The position numbers and the translations under genes were made by a program. Below the pieces are notes generated by a model that worked only from the letters and a program-made list of their open reading frames with translations, did not search any database and was not told where the DNA came from. Of a stretch of DNA of 64,000 nucleotides, positions 11,743-21,320 are shown piece after piece (the first letter of the stretch is position 1; the number at the start of each line of letters is the position of its first letter). Origin of the DNA: Monodelphis domestica (taxonomy: Eukaryota > Chordata > Mammalia > Didelphimorphia > Didelphidae). The DNA lies in assembly GCF_027887165.1 (NCBI RefSeq), contig NC_077229.1:347231380-347295379 (forward strand), in the 5' to 3' direction.

Positions 11743-11850
11743 AATGTTGTTCAATCCTTTTTAGTTTTGTCTGACTCTTTGTAACCCCATTTGGGTTTTC
11801 TTGGCAGATATATTGGAGTGGCTTTCCATTTCCTTCTCTTCTTGGTCATA
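11743..11850 (-). repeat. RTE/BovB-like 3' tail (SINE or LINE end), antisense
   Basis: The plus strand reads 'gttgttcaatcctttttagt', 'tgtctgactctttgtaaccc' and 'gtggctttccatttccttct', the antisense of the tail shared by RTE-type LINEs and the marsupial SINEs they mobilise. Confidence 0.65.
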
Positions 11851-11974
11851 ATATCATAGCCTTTAATTACCTCCTTAAGTTACTCAAAGTTGTAGAGCAT
11901 ATGGGTTTGGGACATCCAGTCACATGGAGAAAATCTGGGTTTTCAACCAATCTACAGGTAACCAACCAGAGAAC

Positions 11975-12040
11975 TGCTGACATGTGACACATAACAGTTG
12001 CTTAATACATATTTGTTGACTGTCTGACTTGGCTATTTTT
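11975..12040 (+). mobile_element. L2 terminal fragment
   Basis: 'cacataacagttgcttaata' followed by 'catatttgttgactgtctga' is the very end of an L2 element with its TGA-type repeat. Confidence 0.5.
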
Positions 12041-12074
12041 GTACAGAGTACTGTATTAATGAATTGCCTTTTCC

Positions 12075-12275
12075 TAGTCTTATATCATAAGATCTAGAAT
12101 TGAAAGGGAATTTTGCAGTCATCTAGTTCACTGTTGCTACCTTACTCAGGGTCAAAGAGGTTAAGTTATTTTTTTTTCAGGATTATCCAGATTGCATATA
12201 AACTTTGAATCTGTAGAGTTTTAACTGAGGTCTTCTGATTCTAAATTTCTCTTTCTATCACTCCATGTAGCAGCA
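12075..12275 (-). repeat. MIR3/THER2-like SINE, antisense
   Basis: 'agaattgaaagggaattttg', 'cagtcatctagttcactgtt', 'gtcaaagaggttaagtt' and 'aactgaggtcttctgattct' are in the family order. Confidence 0.65.
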
Positions 12276-12837
12276 GATGACAGACTGCAGAAGAATCATC
12301 CCTTACCTGGTAGCACTTTCATAGAAAGATGACTAGCTCAGATAAGGGATTCAGCCTGTGTATATTATTTTAGAAACGGTGCCCTTATCAGAACTTTGGA
12401 TGAGAAAGGCACTTTCCCATGGCTTTGTTTGAGTTTTAGCTACTTACTCAGGAGCTTGCCATATAGACATTTATAGATATTTTGGGCTCACATTTATTTG
12501 GTTCTGCTTTGAGATAAAGAAGTCCATCGCTGTTATATTCTCATGTTAGGGGAAACAACTATTAAGCTCAAATTCATCATTGTCCCTTATTTTTAGAAAG
12601 TTTGTGCTTCATGATGGTTGAAGTTTGCAATAATTATTAGAAATTTCCCCCCTGGCAGTTGGGCATATTGGATATATTTCCTCTTAATACACTGACCTTG
12701 ACAGGCTGAGGATTTTATTTGCCAGAGGTTGGCATTGGCATTGGGCTGGATAGGCCATCGATCTGATCTGTTGTGCCCTATCTTATTTTCTTATGTAGTC
12801 AAATTTTCCAGGCTTGTTTTGCCTTTTTAAATCTCTC
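12276..12837. other. no recognised feature
   Basis: About 560 bp without a repeat I can name or a coding frame. Confidence 0.45.
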
Positions 12838-12928
12838 TCCACTTGGCTACCCAGTCAGCATTCCCAATGAACAGGTCTAATCCTGTCAATCCTCTGCCCA
12901 GAAATTCCCCCATTGCCTGCCAGGTTTA

Positions 12929-13049
12929 CTACCATGTGAACTTAACAAGTCATAAACTTCTTGGGCCTCAGTCTTTTCATCTGTAAACAAGAGAATCAGA
13001 TCTAATGCTTTCTGAGGACCCTTCATATTTTAAATCTTTGATCCTATAA
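12929..13049 (+). repeat. MIR-type SINE fragment in L2
   Basis: 'gtgaacttaacaagtcataa', 'ggcctcagtcttttcatctg' and 'tctgaggacccttcatattt' in sense order. It is inserted in the L2 copy. Confidence 0.6.
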
Positions 13050-13342
13050 ATCTTGTATCCCAGCACTCAAGGTCTTCTACAATCTGGCTTTAATCTCCCT
13101 AAACCAGCCTCATTTGCCTTTATTCCCCATCAAATACTCCATTGTCCAGGCAAACCAGAATATTCTCCATCCTCTGAAAGCTATTTGAAAATTGCTACTT
13201 CATCACCTTTGTTCTTGTTCCTGAAATCTAAGACTCCCATACTTCAGAGAAGGTCCAATTTTCCCCTTAGTCTTTACTGATTCCCTCAACTAAGGCGAAA
13301 TCTCTCCCTTATTTGAACTCCTAATACCTTCTCTTTTGCACA

Positions 13343-13362
13343 TTATATATGTATATATGTTC

Positions 13363-13411
<49 letters not shown>

Positions 13412-13415
13412 GATA
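13343..13415. repeat. (TA)n and short (GATA)n microsatellite
   Basis: Alternating TA/TG tract ending in about five GATA units near 13397-13415. Confidence 0.9.
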
Positions 13416-13622
13416 TTGCTATTGACTTGGATAAATGGGTCCAGAAAATGTATACACAGAATATATACCAGAAAATACAGTCATGGAACTCTCTAATTGG
13501 GAGCAAGATAACTCAGCTCAACCAAAACATAAAGAAAATCCCAGTTTTCATCCAAAGGGTAAAATTTCTCAACATCCCTAGTGTAGCAAAGTTGGGAATA
13601 AGGTTATAATTGAAGTTCTATA

Positions 13623-14080
13623 TGTCAGCTTCTTCCCCGTGTCTTGTTTCCCTTCAGCCACCTGAAGACAGCGACATTACCAGTGTCTTCTCCATCAACA
13701 CTGGAAGCCAGAACCAAACCCAGAGATATTTGTCTGCATACTTGTCTCATCACCTCTTGTAAAAATGGAGACCTGAACTCTGGACTCCAAACCCCAGGAG
13801 TCCTTGCTAGCTCCCAGAATGCCCTCTAATCTCATTGAGATTTCCACCTGGGCGAGATCACGAATTATTATTTAAAGGAGTTCTCTTACTGAGGGTCTCT
13901 TTTCTACTTCCGCTTCAGAGCAGATGCATCTCTCATGATGTGAGTGAAATTGAATTGGACCTCTCGGCCCACCTATTACATGCCTTTCTCACTTGGATTT
14001 TCTTAAATTCTCAACCTTTAATAAACCTCTAAAAATATAATACTCCTTGCAGAGGGAAACTAATTTCTACCTGCCTCAGT
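13623..14080 (+). mobile_element. LTR-like block (probable solo LTR fossil)
   Basis: Opens near 'tgtcagcttcttccc'. It has a TATA-like 'tatttaaaggag' near 13871, the pyrimidine-rich stretch expected after a promoter, and a polyadenylation signal in 'ctttaataaacctc' near 14018. It sits inside an L2 copy, so it arrived later. The edges are uncertain, and I could not pair target duplications. It is broken or solitary, with no internal region. Confidence 0.42.
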
Positions 14081-14530
14081 TTCCCCAAATTTTAACTCTT
14101 ACACTCTGCTGGCTTATAAATTTCTTGAGGGTACAGATGCTGTCCTTTTTATTATCTTTAGATTTCTCCAGTTCCTAGACTTACTCATAGTGGGAATATT
14201 TAAATGTTTAATGAATGAAATTATGTAAGTAGAACTAACTTTGAATCATTTTTCTGTTCAGATATTTGTCTCAGTGTAATTCTCTGAATCTAGGAGTTTC
14301 AGAAAGCATTATTATAATTTTTTAATAGAATGAACTAAGTAGGAGAGTTTTTTCATATTGCTAGAGGCAGTGAGGTAGCTCTCTGGATAATATGATGGAA
14401 TGGTGTGTCTGGAGTGAAGAAGATGAGTTCAAATTTGGCCCCAGACACTTAATGGCTGTATACTTTAAGCCAATCACTTAATTTCTGATTGCCTTAGTTT
14501 CCTTAGCTATGAAATGGGTTTAATAATAGC

Positions 14531-14976
14531 AGATAGGTGACACAGTATATAGCAGCGGTTCTCAACCTCTCAATTTGTAGCAATGAGAATACATAATGCA
14601 TATCAGGTATTTACATTCCGAATCATAAATGTAGCAAAATTACAGTTTTGAAGTAGCCACCAAAATAATTTTTTGGTTTGGGGTCACTGCAACATGAGGA
14701 ACTGTATTGCGGGGTCACGGCATTAGAAAGGTTGAGAACCACTGGTATATAGAGTGCTGGACAATCTGGAAGCTCTGAGTTCAAATCCAGATTCAGGTAC
14801 TTACTATCTGTGTGTCCTAGGGCAAGTCATTTCACCCTGTTTGCCTCAGTTTCTTCATCTAAAAATGACTGGAGAAGAAAATGGTAGACAGCTCCAGTAT
14901 CATTGCCCAGAAAATTCCAAATGGAGTCATGAAGATTTGGACATGACTGAAATGACTAAACAGCAAGAACAAGAAC
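14531..14976 (+). repeat. RTE-tailed marsupial tRNA-SINE, interrupted by a hAT element
   Basis: Head 'agataggtgacacag' before the interruption, then 'gagttcaaatccagattcag' (B box), 'tgcctcagtttcttcatcta', 'actggagaagaaaatggtag' and the RTE-like tail 'catgaagatttggacatgac'. A possible target duplication AATAGCA lies at 14525-14531 and 14977-14983, although the A/C-rich tail makes the right copy ambiguous. Confidence 0.78.
14553..14744 (+). mobile_element. SPIN-like non-autonomous hAT element (MITE)
   Basis: 192 bp. The terminal inverted repeats are 'cagcggttctcaacct' at the left and 'aggttgagaaccactg' at the right, matching the ends known for SPIN/Charlie-type hAT elements. Inside are 'ggtttggggtcactgcaaca', 'tgaggaactgtattg' and 'ggggtcacggcattag', as in SPIN miniature elements. 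The flanks are an exact 8-bp duplication GTATATAG at 14545-14552 and 14745-14752, the hAT hallmark. There is no transposase, so it needed one supplied in trans. Confidence 0.92.
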
Positions 14977-15085
14977 AATAGCAACATAACCAATATCTTT
15001 TAAGTAAAGATCAAATGAGAATATTTATAAAATGCTTAACACATCTGGCACATAGCAAGTGCCTAATAAATGCTTATTTTTTCCT

Positions 15086-15614
15086 TTCTCCTAGATTCCT
15101 GAGAAAATTTCTGTTTTAAGAGTAAGCCTACCCTTATTGACCAAATCTTCCTCAAAGTTCTCTGAGAGTTAGCTGTAACAGAGACATGATTCATGGTTTT
15201 TTACTGTCGTGAGGAAAAAGTTACTGGAATGTTATAAAACTTGGTGTTTTGTGTCTCTGGGAGCCTGAAGGTAGAAGACAGCTAAGCTAAACTAACTTTT
15301 TGAGAAGCAAGTTATTTTTTTCTTTTGGTTTTTCAGTCTCTTGAACATGAATACAATAGAGTTGGGTTGTCTTATCAATTGAGAGTTTCATGAAGGGATG
15401 AGAAATTAAATAATGGATGATAAGGTCATGATGCTAAAAAAGGGAACTCTTAATGACATATCAACAGAGAAATGGAGTGAACTGTCCCTCTGGTCTAAGT
15501 GTAAATCTCATCAGCATTTGAAGTAGAATGAGAGAATGATGATAATTTTTAAACCACATTTGAGGAAGATTCCATTCTTTATTCTTCTGAAACAAGGCCA
15601 TGACCCTAGATACA
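15086..15614. other. no recognised feature
   Basis: About 530 bp with no repeat or coding region I can support. Confidence 0.45.
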
Positions 15615-15862
15615 TAGAATCCTTGTTAGATAGTTCAATGGATACAGTGTTGGAACTGGGTTCAAGAAGATATGAGTTCAAATTTAGCCTTAGATACCTA
15701 TTAGATGTATAGTCCTAAACCAGTCATTTAATCTCAGTTCCTCATCTATAAAATAAAGATAATATTAGCATCTGCCTCACAGGATTATTGTGGGGATAAA
15801 ATAATATTTGTAAAATTCTTTGCAAACCTTAAAATATTCTGCAGATGCTAGCTAACAACAAA
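15615..15862 (+). repeat. MIR/THER1-type CORE-SINE
   Basis: 'tatgagttcaaatttagcct', 'cagttcctcatctataaaat', CORE 'caggattattgtggggataa' and 'aaattctttgcaaacct', in order. Confidence 0.8.
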
Positions 15863-15869
15863 AAACAAC

Positions 15870-16130
15870 AATAACAATAATAATTATCTGCCAAGAGCTG
15901 CACTAAGTAGTGGGGATACAAATACAGGCAGAGTTCCTACCCTCAATGAGTTTATATTCTACTAGCAGAAGGTAACATAGAAAGGGAGCTAGAAAGGAAG
16001 GAAGAGAGGGAGGAGGTACCCACTTGGGAACAAGGCAATTGTAGGAGAGGTGGGGAAATCAAGGCACTGAATTGAGATGGGATTAAGATGACCATGGATG
16101 AAGATTCCCATGATGGAGGACTTGGGGAGA

Positions 16131-16135
<5 letters not shown>
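15870..16135 (-). mobile_element. L2 3' end fragment, antisense
   Basis: 'gccaagagctgcactaagta', 'gtggggatacaaatacaggc' and 'cctaccctcaatgagtttat' are the antisense L2 3' region. The inner part is strongly diverged. Confidence 0.55.
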
Positions 16136-16162
<27 letters not shown>

Positions 16163-16163
16163 C
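16136..16163. repeat. (TAA)n microsatellite
   Basis: About nine AAT/TAA units. Confidence 0.95.
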
Positions 16164-16319
16164 AGAAGTATGCCAGGGCAGAGGCATCTTGAAGGAGGAA
16201 GTTGGATGGAGATGACTGAAGCTGCTAAAGAATCTCTGGTTTTGTTAAAGAAAGGATTATAGATTTGGTCTATAAAGTTACTTCTATGAGATGAGCTTGC
16301 CAGGATTGTACCTACTCTC

Positions 16320-17290
16320 TGTCAAAAATATGCTAATCCATAATCTGTCTACCTGGTCTTTTCTCTTTCTGCTCCTAGATCGAAAGGAGGCTGCAAGAGG
16401 AAAGCCCAGAACCATGTAGGCTTGATATACAAATTAATTCTCTCTCACTGCAATAGGACTCTTTCCACTGTCCAGCGATCCTTTCCTCAGTTCTTTTAAT
16501 GATTCTTCATGACAGCTATTCCAAACTTTTTCTTTTCTCTTTAAACTCAAATTTCAACTGACCTCCTGATGGTCACTTTTAGCATATAATCTTACCTCCT
16601 CATTACTGAGAAAAACCAAGGTCAAATGGTCCAAGTCCTACATTTGCCCTTATCTCCTTTCCGCCTCAGCTCTGGCATTGTTCCTTTCTTGCTATTTCCA
16701 TCTCTCTCTCCCTGGTCTCCCTTAGAAATTAGGAAAGAATGGCATCTAAGGCTTAGATTGAAGTTGTTCAAAAGAAGTTGGGCAGAATCAATTTGTTTAT
16801 CAAGCCTTCATGGATTGTCTACTTTCCTCTTGGAGTCTCTTGTGATGTAGAAGCAGAAGAAAGAAAACAAAGTGGACTGATCCATGAGTGTAGATCTCTT
16901 TCCCTCTCTTTGTGTCTCTATCTCTTTCTCTCCCTCTCCCTCTCTGTCTCTTTCTCTCTGTCTCTCTCTCTTCCCCACTGTCTGTCTCTCTGTCTCTGTC
17001 TGTCTCTGTCTCTGTCTGTCTCTGTCTCTGTCTCTCTGTCTCTATCTCTCTCTTGTAAATAATCTATACCATCTTGGCTTCTCTTCTATTCCCTTCCTCT
17101 ATAATTCCTTCTGATTTCATTTCACTTTAGTGAAACTGCCCTCTTAAGTGCCCTCAATGACTTCCTTATTGCCCACTTAGTGGTCTTTTCTTTCTTCTTT
17201 CATGACTTCTCTGCTGCCAGTAACATTGCTAATGACTTGCTCCTTTAAACCTTTTCTTTTGGCTTATATGAAACGATATTATCCTAGTTT
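16320..17290 (+). mobile_element. L2 LINE ORF2 fragment, sense, with insertions
   Basis: 'cctcctcattactgagaaaa' and 'tccaagtcctacatttgccc' match the region between the L2 endonuclease and RT. 'gaaactgccctcttaagtgc' and 'tcaatgacttccttattgcc' match the start of RT (TALSKVTNDLL-like), followed by a degraded 'ttctctgctgccag'. Between these parts lie about 180 bp of unknown DNA and a CT-rich microsatellite. The frame is destroyed. Confidence 0.6.
16905..17055. repeat. CT/CTGT-rich microsatellite
   Basis: Interrupted TCTC and TGTCTC units. It produces spurious Ser/Leu-rich frames on the plus strand. Confidence 0.93.
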
Positions 17291-17830
17291 TCCTATAACC
17301 AGTCAAAGAGGGGATTTTCCGTTTTATTAAAGTTTTCCTTTTTTATTATGCTCTTAAACAGCTTCAACAAACATGAACATTTCAATATACAAAGAGAAAT
17401 AGAAAGGAAGATTGATTGTAAAACTGAGCTCTTGAAGAGTTTCTAAAAGGATACATATTAAATTTAACAAGATTGTAGCAAAACTGCCCCTTTCTGAATT
17501 TATTTCTGCTTTCTCTTTTGTGATGTAAAAAGTTTCATTAATTTTTCATTGATTTATTTTGCTACCTACTTAATTAAGTAGAAACAGGACTTACTCAGGC
17601 AAATACAGATGGCAGAGAGAGGGATCCTGTTGAGTGTTCCCTTGAGAGCAAAACAAAGGAAAACCCTTGGACAGTACTTGGTTAATCCCATAGGAGCTGA
17701 ATTTGTTAAATCTCACCACAGGCCAAAGGGGAACTTGACTAGTAATTTTTATTTCTTTTCCTGCTCTTCTCAAGTATTTTATCTAACTCTGTATATCCTA
17801 CCAGACCTAGTTCTTCGTTGCTCACTTTTC
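17291..17830. other. mostly unrecognised; possible old L1 3' end near 17330-17410
   Basis: The words 'agttttccttttttattatg' and 'acatttcaatatacaaagag' resemble an antisense marsupial L1 3' end, but too weakly to call. The remainder is unnamed, and the paired 60- and 84-codon frames near 17.6-17.8 kb show no domain. Confidence 0.3.
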
Positions 17831-17970
17831 TTCTATATTTTTCCCTTCAGGAAAGAGTCATGACTATTATCTTTTTTAAACCCTTATTTTCTGCCTTAGA
17901 ATCAATATTATATAAAAACAAAGATAATAGTCATGAGAATGACTCTTTCCTGAAGGGAAAAATATAGAAT
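17831..17970. repeat. inverted repeat (about 41-bp arms) with SINE end in the loop
   Basis: The left arm 17831-17871 is complementary to 17922-17969 except for a 6-base insertion in the right arm. The 50 bases between are the start of the antisense SINE at 17875. The right arm is an inverted copy of the flanking DNA placed inside the SINE. Confidence 0.9.
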
Positions 17971-18155
17971 AAAAATTGTTAATACTATGTATTGACTCTA
18001 AGGCAGAAGAACAGTAAGGACTAGGCAATGGAGGTCGAGTGACTTGCTCAGGGTCACATAGCTAGGAAGTGTCTGAGTCTAGATTTGAATCTAGGGCCTC
18101 CTCCTACCTCTAGGCCTGGCTCTCAGTCCACTGAGCTACCCAGCTGCCCTAATGA
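17875..18155 (-). repeat. marsupial tRNA-SINE (WSINE/SINE1 type), interrupted by an inverted flank copy
   Basis: The first part ends in 'tgccttagaatcaatatta'. After about 70 bp of inserted DNA the SINE resumes at 'atactatgtattgactctaa' and continues with 'gtgacttgctcagggtcaca', 'agatttgaatctagggcctc' and 'ccactgagctacccagctgc'. Without the insertion it is a full-length copy. Confidence 0.88.
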
Positions 18156-18379
18156 CTATTATGTTCATGCCTTCCAAGACTATATTGCCTTTTCTGTATT
18201 ACCACCTGAATTCTGGTCATCTATGTCCATCTGCTGCCTTCAGTCTCCAGAGCTGTTCTAGCATCCATAAGATTTAAACACTGTTCTCTCTGTTTTTATC
18301 CCTTAGTCTGGTGTAGTCATTTAAGTGAATGTTGCATTTAAAAGTGGGCACTTAGGAAGTGGGTATCCCTTCACTTTCT

Positions 18380-18610
18380 CATCCCTTATCATTATCAAAA
18401 GAGATGCTATAAATATTTTATGCTTTATATTATAAATGTTTTGTATATGGATCCTTTCCCTTTTTATTTGATCTTCTTATCAGATAGTGTTAGCAGTAGT
18501 ATTGCTGAGTCAAAGGGTAGGTGTTTTTTATAGTCCTTTAGGCGTAGTTCCAAATTGTTCTCCAGAATGGTTGGACTATTTCACAGCTCTAGGACAAATT
18601 TATTAACCTT
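18380..18610 (-). mobile_element. L1 LINE fragment (3' region), antisense
   Basis: 'caaaagagatgctataaata', 'tatggatcctttcccttttt', 'attgctgagtcaaagggtag' and 'ccaaattgttctccagaatg' follow the order of the antisense L1 3' region seen again at 30.9-31.1 kb. Confidence 0.7.
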
Positions 18611-19094
18611 TTGTGACACGTAGAATTGTAAAGATGCCCAGATCTTACAGGCTCATATGAACCTCTGACAATCGTTTTGTGGTAGCCTTGAGTGAAAAAA
18701 TAGAATTTCATCAGTAAAAAGTACCTTTTTTCCAAACTTCAATTCATTAGTCTTTGTATTGTCTTATCCATAACAAATGTCAGAAGGAGGAAGTGAGAGC
18801 AGGAAAAAGATTTACTTGGTGGGACAAAGGTAGGGACTCTAACTAGCTTCTGCCATAACCATTCCTTTGCTCCCTCCCTGGTCCTGGAGGCCAAAGCATT
18901 TTGCAGCTGAAGCTGTTCTAGCTGGGTTGACTCTGAGTGCCCCCACAGAAAGGGTAGGATACTGTGGAAGAGAGCAACATGCCTGACTGTGAGAACTTTG
19001 GTCAGTGCAATGACTAACTGTGACAACAGAGAACAGAGGATGAAGCAGGCTGCACTTCCGATGCACATTTTTATACTCAAACACAGAAGGAGGA
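18611..19094. other. no recognised feature
   Basis: About 480 bp. A 119-codon frame and an overlapping 81-codon frame run on the minus strand without any domain or compositional sign of coding. Confidence 0.4.
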
Positions 19095-19330
19095 ACAAAT
19101 ATTTTTAGGGCTTAGAGGAAGAGAATGAGTTCAGTTTGGGACAAATCAAATTTAAGATGTTCATGAGATATACAGATTGAGGGTCTAGTCAGCAATGTGG
19201 GACTGAAGCTCAGAGGAGATACTGGAGTTGAATATATAGTCTTTGAGTATAGAGATGGCAATAAAACCAAGGGTACTGCTTAGGTTGCTGAGAGAGTTTG
19301 CAGAGGGAGAAGCAAAGGGATCAGATCAGA
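19095..19330 (-). mobile_element. L2 ORF2 fragment, antisense
   Basis: 'agagaatgagttcagtttgg', 'tttaagatgttcatgagata' and 'gtatagagatggcaataaaa' are antisense of the L2 RT region (LKLN..KTELI and surrounding residues). It is a separate piece from the larger copy that starts at 19,429. Confidence 0.7.
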
Positions 19331-19851
19331 ACTTGGGAGGCTATCCATATTTTCTCTTCCCACCAGTTCTTGGGGAGGGATTTGAAAAGAGGAAAGGGAA
19401 TTTGTGCTATTGTTATATCCCCCAAATAAAAATCAATCAGTCAGTAAACATTTATATGTCAGGCACTTTGTTAAGCACTTAGTGACACCTTTCCAAAATT
19501 TCTTATCCTATCAATCCTAATCAATATATTTCTAATTTCCTTACTATAAAACACTAAGAAAGGCAAAAGACAGTCCCTGGTCTCAAGGAGTTCATGGCAG
19601 AGGACAATATGCAAATAATTATAAGCAAACAAGCTATCTACAGGATAAAGAGGAAATAACCAACAGAGAGAGGGCGCTAGAATTATGGGAGATTGGAAAA
19701 GGCTTCCTCTAGTAGGTTTGATTTTTATCTGGTACTTGAAAGAAGCCAGGTAAGCCAGGAGGCAGAGGCAAATAGGAGAGAACATTCTAAGTATGAAGCC
19801 AACCAGTGAAAATGCCTGGAGTTAGGAGATGGAGTATCTTGTGTAAGGAAA

Positions 19852-20011
19852 GGAAAGAGGTCAGTGTCATGGACCACAGAATCTTTGTTGGGGGGAATAA
19901 GTATAAGAAGACTGGAAAGGTGGGAGAGAAAAGAAAGAGGTCAGTGTCATGAACCACAGAGTCTTTGTTGGGGGGAGTAGGTATAAGAAGACTAGAAAGG
20001 TGGGAGGGGGA
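19852..20011. repeat. 80-bp tandem duplication inside L2
   Basis: 'gaaagaggtcagtgtcat' begins units that repeat at a spacing of 80 bp (the same word is at 19,861 and 19,941). The units share the G-run and 'tataagaagact'. They differ at only a few sites, so the duplication is younger than the L2 insertion. Confidence 0.9.
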
Positions 20012-21114
20012 GGTTGTGAGGGCTTTGAATGCAAAATAGAAGAGGTTATATTTGATCCTTTAGATGATAGGGAATCACTGGAATTTATTGAGGAAGATGT
20101 GCTTTAGGAAGATCATTTTAACTGAGTGGAGGATGGACTGGAGTGGGGAGAGTGTTGTGGCAGACAGACCAACCAGCACAACATTGCAACAGTCTAGGTG
20201 GTGGAAACATCGGAGGAAAGAAGAGGGAATCTATAAAATATTTTATGACTGTAAAATTAACAGTACTTGGCAGCAGATTGAATAAAGGTGATGGGAGTGA
20301 AGGGTTAAGGATGACATTTTTTGAGACAGCCTAGGACGCTACCTAGGCTGAGTGATTGGGAAAATGGTGGTACCCTGTACAGTTAAAAGGAAGTTAAGAA
20401 GAGGGGAAGTTTTGGGAAAAGTAAATGAATTCAGATTTGAATGTGTTGAGTTTAAGATGTTTATAGGATGTCCAGTTTGAGATGACCTATAGGCATTGGA
20501 GATCTAGACTGGAGTTCAGCAAAGAGAGTAGGGCTGGATTTTCACCATTGAGATGATAATGAGATTCACAGATGTTGATGAAATCCCCAAGTGATATCCC
20601 ATAGAAGGGGAAGAGAAGAAAGCCCAGCACAGAACCCTGTAGAATACCCACATTTAGCAGGTGTGACCTAGGTGAACATTTAGCAAAGGATACTGAGAAG
20701 AAGTGATCAAATAGGGAGGAGGAGAACCAGGAGAGAGGAGTGTCATGAAAACCTAGAGGAGTGAGAGTATCACGGAGAAGAGAGTGATTGACAGTGTCAA
20801 AGTCTACAGAGAGACCAAGAAGGGCAAAACTATTAGATTTGGTAATTAAGAGATTTTTAGTACTTTTGGAGGGAGAAGTTTCAGATGATTGATGAGGTTA
20901 GAAGCCAAACTACAGAGCTAAGAAGAGGATAAGAGGAAAGGAAATAGAAGTATCCCTTGTCAATGGCCTTCTCATGAAATTTAGTCCCAAAAGGAAGGTG
21001 AGATAAGGGATGACAGCTAGCAGTAGTAGATAAATTAAGCAAATTTTTTGAGGATGGAGGAGACCCATGTCTGTATTTTATAGGCAGTAGGTAAATAGCC
21101 AGTAGAAAGACAGG

Positions 21115-21320
21115 ATTAAAAACAAAAACCTTCAACTTATGTCTTAGAATCAATACTGTATTTTGATTTTAAGGAAGAAGAGTGGTAAGAGTTAGGCAAT
21201 AGGGGGTGAAGTGACTTGCCCAGGGTCACATAGCTAGGAAGTGTCTGAGGTTGGATATGAACCCAGGACCTCTCATCTCTGGGCCTGGGTCTTAATCCAC
21301 TGAATCACCTAGCTGCCCCC
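21115..21320 (-). repeat. marsupial tRNA-SINE (WSINE/SINE1 type) inside L2
   Basis: 'tcttagaatcaatactgtat', 'tgacttgcccagggtcacat', 'tatgaacccaggacctctca' and 'gaatcacctagctgcccc' in antisense order; full length. Confidence 0.87.

Larger units (their letters stand above)
12838..14218 (+). mobile_element. L2 LINE 3' part in pieces (12838-12928, 13050-13332, 14090-14218)
   Basis: Sense L2 ORF2 end and tail: 'ctctgcccagaaattccccc', 'caaggtcttctacaatctgg' (the KVFYNLA-type region), 'actgattccctcaac', and, after a long interruption, 'cttgagggtacagatgctgt' with the final 'tgtttaatgaatg'. A MIR lies between the first two parts. A TA-rich microsatellite, about 190 bp of unknown DNA and an LTR-like block split off the last part. 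Confidence 0.65.
14362..15085 (+). repeat. MIR/THER1-type SINE in two halves (14362-14530 and 14984-15085)
   Basis: Left half: 'agttcaaatttggccccaga', 'tgccttagtttccttagcta'. Right half: 'gatcaaatgagaatatttat' and 'agtgcctaataaatgctta'. The halves join in consensus order when the RTE-tailed SINE is removed. Confidence 0.7.

Noticed and set aside
16778-17114. Ser/Leu-rich plus-strand frames
   Set aside because: Artefact of a CT-rich microsatellite.
18739-19098. 119-codon minus-strand frame
   Set aside because: No domain, overlapped by another frame on the same strand; ends at an L2 fragment.
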